DNA from: Enoplosus armatus
Taxonomy: Eukaryota > Chordata > Actinopteri > Centrarchiformes > Enoplosidae
NCBI RefSeq assembly: GCF_043641665.1
Contig: NC_092181.1
Coordinates: 7,495,918 to 7,559,917, forward strand
DNA length: 64,000 bases
Reading direction: 5' to 3'
Position numbers and translations under genes: made by a program. The stretch's first letter is position 1, and each line of letters opens with the position of its first letter. Below, piece after piece: positions 37,443-46,400 of this stretch. The notes under the pieces are model-generated. The model made no database searches, was not told the DNA's origin, and saw only the letters and a list, made by a program, of their open reading frames with translations.

Positions 37443-40117
37443 ATATACAGGAAATATTCTTATATAGTCAACAGCTTCAGGCAGTTGATGCACGGTAAGT
37501 TACACACCACATTGCCACATACCCATGTCGTTAATCCTGTTTTGGTGGGGAGGAATCGTGATAGCTGCTGAGAGACAGGGGAACATTACTAATTCACTTC
37601 CCCCCACACAGCTGATTTAGGAATTCAAACCATCATCGCTCATTGACTAGAATCAAAGCATATACTGCATTAGCCAGGTCTGCAGGAATGTCACCACACC
37701 AGACATGTCTCCCAGAACGGTGAGAAAGCGGCGGAAAGTGTGAAAGTGGGGCAGCAGCCCAATCTGCGGACTGGTTTTAATCACACAGACCTCAATCTCC
37801 ACAGAGCGCGGCTAGCTGTCGCCACCAGAGAATGAGGGCATGAAACACTTTTGGAGGCCGTGTTCTTGAATTCCAACGCTTGCTTTTTTAGACGCCGAGC
37901 TTTTTACTTTGTCCAACGTGACCTGACAGAGTCTCTCCACCTTGTCAACGTAATGGCTCTTTGATTTTTCAAGCCACATTTGTACACACTTGAACATATC
38001 ACTTTCTTCAAAATGTGAAATTTTTCCGTCACTGCCATGCAAGGGCGGATTTCCGCCTGAGCAAACCAGGCAACAGGCCCAGGCCTAGACCCTGAAATCT
38101 GCAGGCTTAGGGGAGGCATTGAGACCAAAAAACAACCTTGCGTTAAAACAACGTCGGGGGGTGCGTTGGTGGGGGTGTGTTGCCTCAGGTACCGGCAAGA
38201 CAATGAAATATGCAGTATAAATATACAATATCCAGGGTTAGTCCAGTGTGAGTAACAGATCTGTGAATTTGAAGGCTTATGATGATGGCAAAACATACAA
38301 CAGTTCGTCATAACTCCAGAAAGTTATCGAGGTGGCAACTGTTGTTGCGACAATCGCAAGATAAACAGTAGAAATACGTATATTTTGCCATTAATGGTGG
38401 GTAAATGGGGGGCCAGCAGCTCATTTTTGCCCTGGCACCCCCCAGCAGGTTCATCAGACGTTTCTCCTGTCGCCATTTGTTGCACACCAAGCTAACTTGC
38501 GATGTTTGCAGTTGATCGCTGTGCTTTTTAGCATGACTTAGCATTGCTGATGTCATCACTGGCCACCAAAACATGAATTCTGAACATTGTCATGGTGGCC
38601 AAATCTGCACATACACAGTTTGATGTAGTTACCAGCTTCAGCACGTGTTTTTGGTTGAAAGGCCTGTGATCTAAAACCAGAGGCAGCTGCACTGTATGTG
38701 AAATACATCATTCGGCCCTTCACCATTGGCATTTGGCCCTCAGATGGTCAAAAAATATGAAGATTGGCTGGATACACAACTTACATCACAACATCTGGAG
38801 TACAGGCTAGTTTTTGTTGTTCGTTGCTGAACATATTCAGTTTGTGTAGCTTAGATAGAGAATTTAAAACACTGCTGTGCGATGATTTATCGGTTGAAAG
38901 AGATCGGTCATATTAATGAAGCCTCACGTCAGGTCACAGAGGACTAGAGGAACTGAGGAGTATCACATGGCAGCGAGTGTTGCTGGATATGTTGCAAACA
39001 AGCTAACGGCTCCTGGACCAGTAGCCCTATTTCCACCACCACCATCACCACCATCACCACCAGCGGCTGCTGATGACTGGAGTCATGTCAAACTTGTTTT
39101 TTTTTTTTTTTATGGATTTTCCAACGTTTTCATTCACCACCACTCTTCACTCTGTGACTGTGTTACTGTCTGTCGACATGCTGTCCGATTACTGTGCACG
39201 AGCTACACAGTACCCATCTCTGCCTCAAGCCGGTTCACCTGTGCTTCAGTTAGACCTGGATCAAATGCCACTATGCGCAGGTACAGTAGTGGTTTTGTGT
39301 TGAATTGCTTGGCTCACCTGATAGCTTGGGTTTGCTATTGGGAATAATAGGAGTGGATTTTATCTGGAAAGTTGTAGTTAAGAAAATTATTTGACCCATG
39401 CCAAATTTCAATCTTTCCACCTATTCATATCCTCCCCACTTTCCTGTCATCCCCATTCCCCCCCTTTTTCTGCCTTGTGAATGGAGGCACCACTGTCCCT
39501 GCCTGATAATGCATTGTTGAGCTCGCGATAAGAAACGGGTGAGTGAGGTTTTACAGCTCGGCGCAGACACTTGAGATACGGTTTGATTTAGTGGCACTGG
39601 CAAAAGACAAAAACAAAGGCCGGTCACGTAGATTTATGTTCCCTCAGGATGTAATTTGCTAATGGAAGAGAGCGCTCGTATACTCTGCAGGCCGTTTGCT
39701 GACACATATTTCCTGGCCTTTTTACGCGGTGCCTCATACAGAAGATGGGGAGCGCGATCCAGAGATCTTGACAATGAAATAAGGGCGCACTCGGGACTCA
39801 AATTAAATCACAGGGCTCCTCGTCTTTTTGACTCACCCGCGCTCAGACACAAAGCCAGGTCAGGGTGGCCTCATTGTGTGCTCGGCATGGGGCGGCGTCT
39901 CGCGCTCCGAGGTTCAGCAAGAGCCGCCCTCCCCTCCGCCCTGCTGGCAGCGGCCCGTGCTTTCACAGAGCGCTATCACTTACAGCAGACCCCTAATCTG
40001 ATTTATGGAGTCCCACTGACCGCCCACTCAACTCATTGTTCTGTCCCTGCAGTGGGACACCGGCGCCAACACGAACACACAGAGATGGACACTGAGGCAC
40101 GTGTCCAGCTCATGAAA

Positions 40118-40161
<44 letters not shown>

Positions 40162-40427
40162 TGTGATTAATAGATGTGATTAATTCAATCTTTCATCTTT
40201 TATTCCAGTCCTCAGGGAGTTATTAGTTAGTCGACTAAATGATAATCCACAACACACACACACACACACACACACGAAGATGCGCTCTGTACTTTCAACA
40301 CAGTGCCAAAGATTTTGTTAGTGGTACATCAATACACACATAACAAGCATTTAGGTACACGTTCCAGATCCCTCTGTAAGCCCCCCCATTTGTTATTCCC
40401 TGTGCATCTGCAAGTACTCACCCCAAC

Positions 40428-40468
<41 letters not shown>

Positions 40469-43400
40469 CAACATGCTTTGCGAGTTGAGCTTCAGGGCCA
40501 GACATTCCACTCTGGTCCACATTATTCACCTCAGCTGCTCCACAGTGACGGGCGAGAGAGGAACTTGAATCCCCGCCGTCTGGACATACCCCACCTATTG
40601 AAAGCATGCATTCACATGAAGAAGAAACACGCATGCCTCTGAGATATCATCCCTGCCCCTCACATTTCCTTGAGCAATCTTATTACCATTACTCATTGTT
40701 ATTATTATCCAGAAATCGAAGGTCACATTCTGTCCTGTCTAACTCGGGTCTCATTTATGTTTAGATCCCTTCCTGCAGCCATTTCTCCCTCCTTTTCCTC
40801 TGTCTTACTGTCTGCCACCGAATTGCGTATGCAGATGATTTTTCTTCCTCTCCATTCCATGCCACTTCATCAGCCGCTGAAATAAGCCAGTGCGCTGATC
40901 ATCTCTCCCACTGCTGGGAAGCTTGGTCCGATCTATCTGCCAGTCTTGCGTCTCCTCCTCTGCTCCCATCTTTTGCCTTGGTGTCTATAAATCCCCTAAC
41001 CTTCTGCTGCTCCCCACTAAGCCCATTGTAGGATTTCCTTCCCTACGGGGTCTCGGAAGCCCAGCAGAGCGTGAGAGAGGAGTGGCGGTCAGATAGGGAT
41101 CTGAGAAGAGAGATCTTGGTCCAAATATCTTATCTCCTCCGGGGAGGCCCTGATGTAGGCCTGTTGCTAGAAGAGGAATCTCCCTGTGGAGAGAGATGAA
41201 CACTGGATCGGGGTCTTGAACGAGTCTTAGCGTGGATAAGAAACAAGCAGCAAGGGGGAGAGGTCCAGCCAGCAGGGGGAGCCGGTTGTTATTATTGTGT
41301 AGGACAAGGGGGGTTGTGTTTGTGTTGGTAATAGTCAGAGCATTTTAAGTAGGTCACACTGGCCATTTTTTCCCCTTAGAAGGCCCTCTGGGAAGATGTA
41401 AACTGTACAGCGGTTTAACCCCTCAGTCTAAGACTGTTTAATGGTAACAGTTCACTCACTTTGCCCCTCTTTCTCTTTCCTACACCCCTCTCGATCCCCA
41501 GAGGAGAAATATGTGACGATACAGCCGCACACCAGTCAAGGGAAGGATGAAGTCAGCTTTGAGAAAGGGGTCACCGTGGAGGTCATCCAAAAGAACCTGG
41601 AGGGCTGGTGGTACATCAGGTGAGTAAACGCTGATGAGCAAAGAGGCGCTCAGCTGACAGAGCCGCCACAGCAGGAGAGCAGCTAGAATGAGAGAAATGG
41701 TATCTGTCCAAAGTTTATTTTCTTTTGTGTAAAGTGTACGTGGCAGACGTTGTCAATTAAGTTAAGCGAAATTAAATCAATGTTTATTGTCCTTGGAGGG
41801 CAATTCTGGTGCAGCATAAAAAAACAGAAGAAATGCACTGCACATACGACAACAACTGATCAACAACAAGCAAAAGCAAACACAAGTTTACAAAGTACCA
41901 CAAAGTAAAAGCAATTGTCCACTTTAAAAGACGTGTCCTACAGTGTCCTGCAGCTTTCACTTGCATAATGGTATTGAGGAGGAGCCATTAGCATACGGCG
42001 CTTTCTCCACATATCAACTGGGTGTCCTGCCTGAGGTTTTTAATGTGTATGTGTTTGTCTGCCTGCCTCTTTGTGCATATGCATGTTGTTTGCCCAGCCA
42101 GTGTGTATTTCCTGTCAGTTGTTTGTTTCCTTATATCCCCGGGAACGGGGGGGGGTCAAAAGAGAGTGGAGCTCTACTGCACAGCGGATTACTATCACAT
42201 GCTGCCTCGTGGCATCTGACACACACATGCACACATAAGAGTGTGCATGCTTATGTACACACAAACGTACACACACAGGGCCCCTGTTAAAGGGGCTTAT
42301 GTGTGCTTGTGTGATATCTGTAGTACATGGATAATATGTATACACAACCTGCTTGTTCAAACAGCTGGATGGGGAGTTTTTCCTTCCCCCGAATCGAGGA
42401 TCTAATGATGGAGGGTGTCGCACGCTACACTGGTTGTGAAGCAAACTTGTTATATTGGTCCATAAAAATGAAATTGACTTGACTTGACTTGTTGCACAAG
42501 TCATTTTAGAGCACGCTGTCCAACAAGAAATAATCCTCCAGATGTACGCCGGAGTCATGCTGCTCTCTGTGGGCCGTTTCTATACCTTGAAGTCCAAGCA
42601 TGGGGATTTTTTAGTTATGGGGACTCCTTGTGGTCGCAGCTGGAGGGGAGCAGAAGCGATCACATGTCTTCTGAGCAGAAAATGGCCCACCCAGAGGCAA
42701 ATGACTCTTGTTGCATTTGGAAACATTACTTACTGTTTCACAAAGCAGTCTAAAATGACTCATTTAGCTGAACAATGAATGTGGAAATGTGGGAAGCGGT
42801 GTCTCTTTGCATAAATTATGCAGTCTGTTTACTTGCCTCTGGCTACCCCTACGTCACTAGAATTAAAAGCGTCTGTTTTTCAAAACACAGCATCTTACTG
42901 GGTGTATTTTATTGCTTAAATGTCAGAGAATGTGGGAATTTAGTTGTTTATTCGCTCATCTTAAAGGGGTACTCGGATGATTTAGTATTGCACTCCCTGC
43001 CTGGTACATGTCCATGCCCCCATACACTGACCTTTATGTGTAAAATTGGTGCAGTGCCCCTTTAAATGATAGAAGAAGATACAATATGAAACACTGTCTT
43101 CATGCGTTCTACCCACAGATATTTAGGGAAAGAGGGCTGGGCCCCTGCCTCCTACTTGAAAAAGGTGAAAGAGGACTTCTCCCCTCGCAAGAAGACCCTG
43201 ACAGGCCCCGTGGAGATCATCGGCAACATCATGGAGATCAGCAACCTCCTGCAAAAGAAGTCGGTCAGCGAGAAGGACATCCAGACCGACGGAGAGGGAA
43301 GCACCACGCCGGAGCGCCACATCTCCAAGAGCGAGATCAGCCTGCCCATGCCCTACAACTCTGAAATCAATGCCGAGACGGGCAGGAGGCTGAGCGCGGG

Positions 43401-46400
43401 CCGTGACACCAACAGCCCATGTCTGGGAATAGCAGCGAGCGCTGCTCTAAATGAAAATAAAGGGAGAGGCGAGCCAGGATCCCCAGCTGTTGCAAGAGTG
43501 GCACCGCATAGAGTGGAAATTGGTGAGTATTTGTGGTGCGTGAGGAGACAATTGAGCTTTCTGTGCCAGGGAATAAAGCAGTAAATGCATTGCAGCGAAG
43601 GAGAGGAGGATTTGGAGTCTTTGTACGAGACATTAAGACATTTCATTTTCCTTTTGTGTAGGCTTTGATGCTATAGGTAAGCAACATGGCTGGTGGTGTA
43701 TCTAATGGTGGTGGTGGTGGTGGTGGTCTAATCTAATCTAATAACATATACTTGGTTGTCATGGTAACCTGAGGCTATTTAACATGTTTGGTGTGTGGAT
43801 TTCCATCTCACTTACATACTAAGAATGTATGTGTATGGTATGTGTATGTATTAAATCGCGGAGGTTCCTTATGGCATTATATTTGTGCCTCATTCCTGAG
43901 CATGTGAGCACAGAAAAAGATTTTTTGCAAGTACATGACTTCTATTTTTGTACAGAAATTATTGTCAGACAAAGAAGCTTTTATTTTTAGCAAACGAATT
44001 GGGCTCAATACATTTGCCTGTGTGTTTGCCAATATCCACGAGTGCACAATGACAACCTTTCTCAACCAGTTACCAGTTCGTCATTGACTTATTCTCAATT
44101 TCTCTGCTGCATGCTGGCAAACCCTTGGACATTTGCTCACAGCCCCGCACTGTGCGCTTTCTCAACTTGACGAGAGTGTAACGGTGTGCCACAATTCCAG
44201 ACAATCAGAGAGTATGTGCTTTCTGACTAGCTGTCGGGTTGCTAGTAGTATTGTCAGTTACACCACAGCCCCACATAATTAGTTGATACGGTTTTGGTTA
44301 CTTACCCAGTTTTATGACTTTCCATCTCTACTGTTTTGGCTTGCAGCCTAGCTATCTTGATAGGTAGCTGTCCAAGTTCTAAACTAGTAGGCGAACTTGA
44401 TGATTCCAGATTCCAGTACATTCATGATTATAAAGCCATGGCTGTGGCCAATCAGCAAAGTAACCAACTGGCTTAGTTAGCTACTGCATGAATTCAAAAA
44501 GAAGTTAGAGCTAGCAACCTGCCAAGATAGATAGGTTGCTAGGTAATAAATAATGGACCAACTTACAGCCAGAAATGAATAAAGGTTCATTAAACTAGGT
44601 ATTTAATCAAAACTGTGTAAAGATTTTCATGGGGCTGTGGAGCCGCTTATCATTCTTCTAGTGCTTCCTTCCCTAGTGACCAATAATACTACTAGCACTA
44701 CTACCTCGCTCCCGCTGTCCTGAGCGGGGGCTCCCTGGTGGATCTGCTTTATCCACATCGGGATAATCTTGTCTGGTAATACAGGAGTCTCCGTATAGAC
44801 ATCGAAACGAGTGCTATGGAAGAAAACACGAGGTTACTAACGTAACCCCGGGTCTCCGAGTAGCATGAGTGAGATGTCTCACCGGACCACCTTTCTCTCT
44901 GCTGGGGTGACACGAAAAGCTTTGTGCTTATTTTGAATGACATGAAACGCTGCGTCAGTTGTATGTATATGTGTCTTTGTGCCCGCAGGAATGAGGCACA
45001 AATATAACTCCATAGTTACTGATTGTTGGATGAGGTTAAGTACATTGCAAATACATTTTATTGAGCTGTTTCTTTGTTTATCAGGGTCTCCGAATCTGAG
45101 ACAAAAACCTCCCCCAAGAAGAGAAACCAACTTGGTAAGACAATTCACAAGCCACTGCTTCCTAACAATACCCAGGGCCTTCTCTAATATGACTGTATCT
45201 TCAATAGAAACTTGTAGGCATCAAAGAACCTGATGCCACAATAGAGAATGTTCGAGCACATTTACAAACTGGTTCTTGCAGCATTTTCAAAGCAGTATGA
45301 ATACAGTGAATAAGAACAACAACATGAATGAAAGATTATTAATTATTTCCCAGGTTACCGCAAGAGTTGGCATAGCAACCATTAAAGCACAGCAATAACA
45401 CAAGTACACTTTCAGCATGCCTTTGATCGTCTGAATCTACCACTGTATATACATACTAGGATATGTGTATATTATTATAATATGCAGCCATAAACCATAT
45501 CTTGAAATCATTATTAAGTCTTTAGTTGTACTCATTCTTAAGTCATAGTCAGATACAATATAATGATGCCTAGATGTGATGTCAGCTGCTTACATCTCTC
45601 CTCCTTTGCTGTGCAGGGATTCCAGTTACCCAAACCACCAGAGCCCCCTGCTGTGGAAGCAGAGTATTACACTATAGCAGATTTCCAGTCCTCGATTTCT
45701 GACGGCATCAGTTTCCGTGGAGGACAAAAGGCTGATGTAAGAGTCCAGGTCTACATTGTTGTCACAGAGATGAGACAGTCAGGGCTCATTGAATATGTAT
45801 GTCAACTGAGTGCTCCCCAGATAGACAGGAAAGCTGAGGCAATAGAGATGCGACCTTGAGATTTGTGCTTGAATGTGATGATGTAGACAGAATTTGCTCT
45901 GCGGAGACTCAGGTGGAGAGATGAAGATAACAACACAGATTCCTTCGAGGTTTTTTTTAAATGTATGTTGAGCTGGTACTTCGAAACAGTGTGCCATTTT
46001 TTTTTTGTCATTAATGTCTGTGCAAGACACACTGATCTGTAATAGCAGGTATAATAACAGCACGTCTGTGATCATCAGATCATCTAACCCTGAACCCTAA
46101 TCCCATTTCAGTGTTTAGCAACAAATCCTAAAGAAAATGAAATATTCTTAGATATTTATCGTCCATGTCTTTTTGTGTAGGTGATAGAGAAGAACCCTGG
46201 AGGCTGGTGGTATGTGCAGATTGGAGAGATGGAGGGCTGGGCCCCCTGCTCCTACATTGACAAGCGCAAGAAGCCTAACCTCAACCGTCGGACCAGCACC
46301 CTGACCCGGCCCAAAGTCCCACCCCCAGCTCCACCTGTCAAAAAACCAGACTCGGAGGAGGCCCCACCTCCAGCTAACTCTGCCTCTAAAGTCTCAGAGC

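Larger units (their letters stand above)
36142..41501 (+). other. sh3pxd2a intron (5.4 kb)
   Basis: Non-coding. It has several long (CA)n tracts (36600-36645, 36748-36773, 37390-37440, 40119-40159, 40251-40275, 40433-40466), a homeobox-site block (37020-37210), a possible degenerate transposon remnant (37800-38600) and a CpG-rich unique block (39650-40080). Confidence 0.75.
41620..43118 (+). other. sh3pxd2a intron (1.5 kb) splitting SH3-2
   Basis: Non-coding. It contains a reverse LINE-like tail at about 41760-41930 ('aatgtttattgtccttgg' then 'caattctggtgcagca') and a forward one at about 42420-42490 ending 'gaaattgacttgacttgac'. A poly-G run lies at about 42147-42154. Confidence 0.7.
43523..45084 (+). 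other. sh3pxd2a intron (1.6 kb) with candidate microexon
   Basis: Besides the candidate microexon at 43662-43676 there is a (GGT)n tract near 43709-43727 and a fish-type repeat at about 44700-44885 ('gaggttactaacgtaaccc', 'agtagcatgagtgagatgtc'). Nothing else coding was seen. Confidence 0.65.

Noticed and set aside
39656..40183. 175-codon + strand open frame
   Set aside because: High-GC sequence ending in a (CA)n tract read as HTHTH; no domain or homologue recognised.
46181..46183. GTG as a translation start for the 670-codon frame
   Set aside because: It is the first codon after a splice acceptor and encodes the conserved Val of SH3-3.
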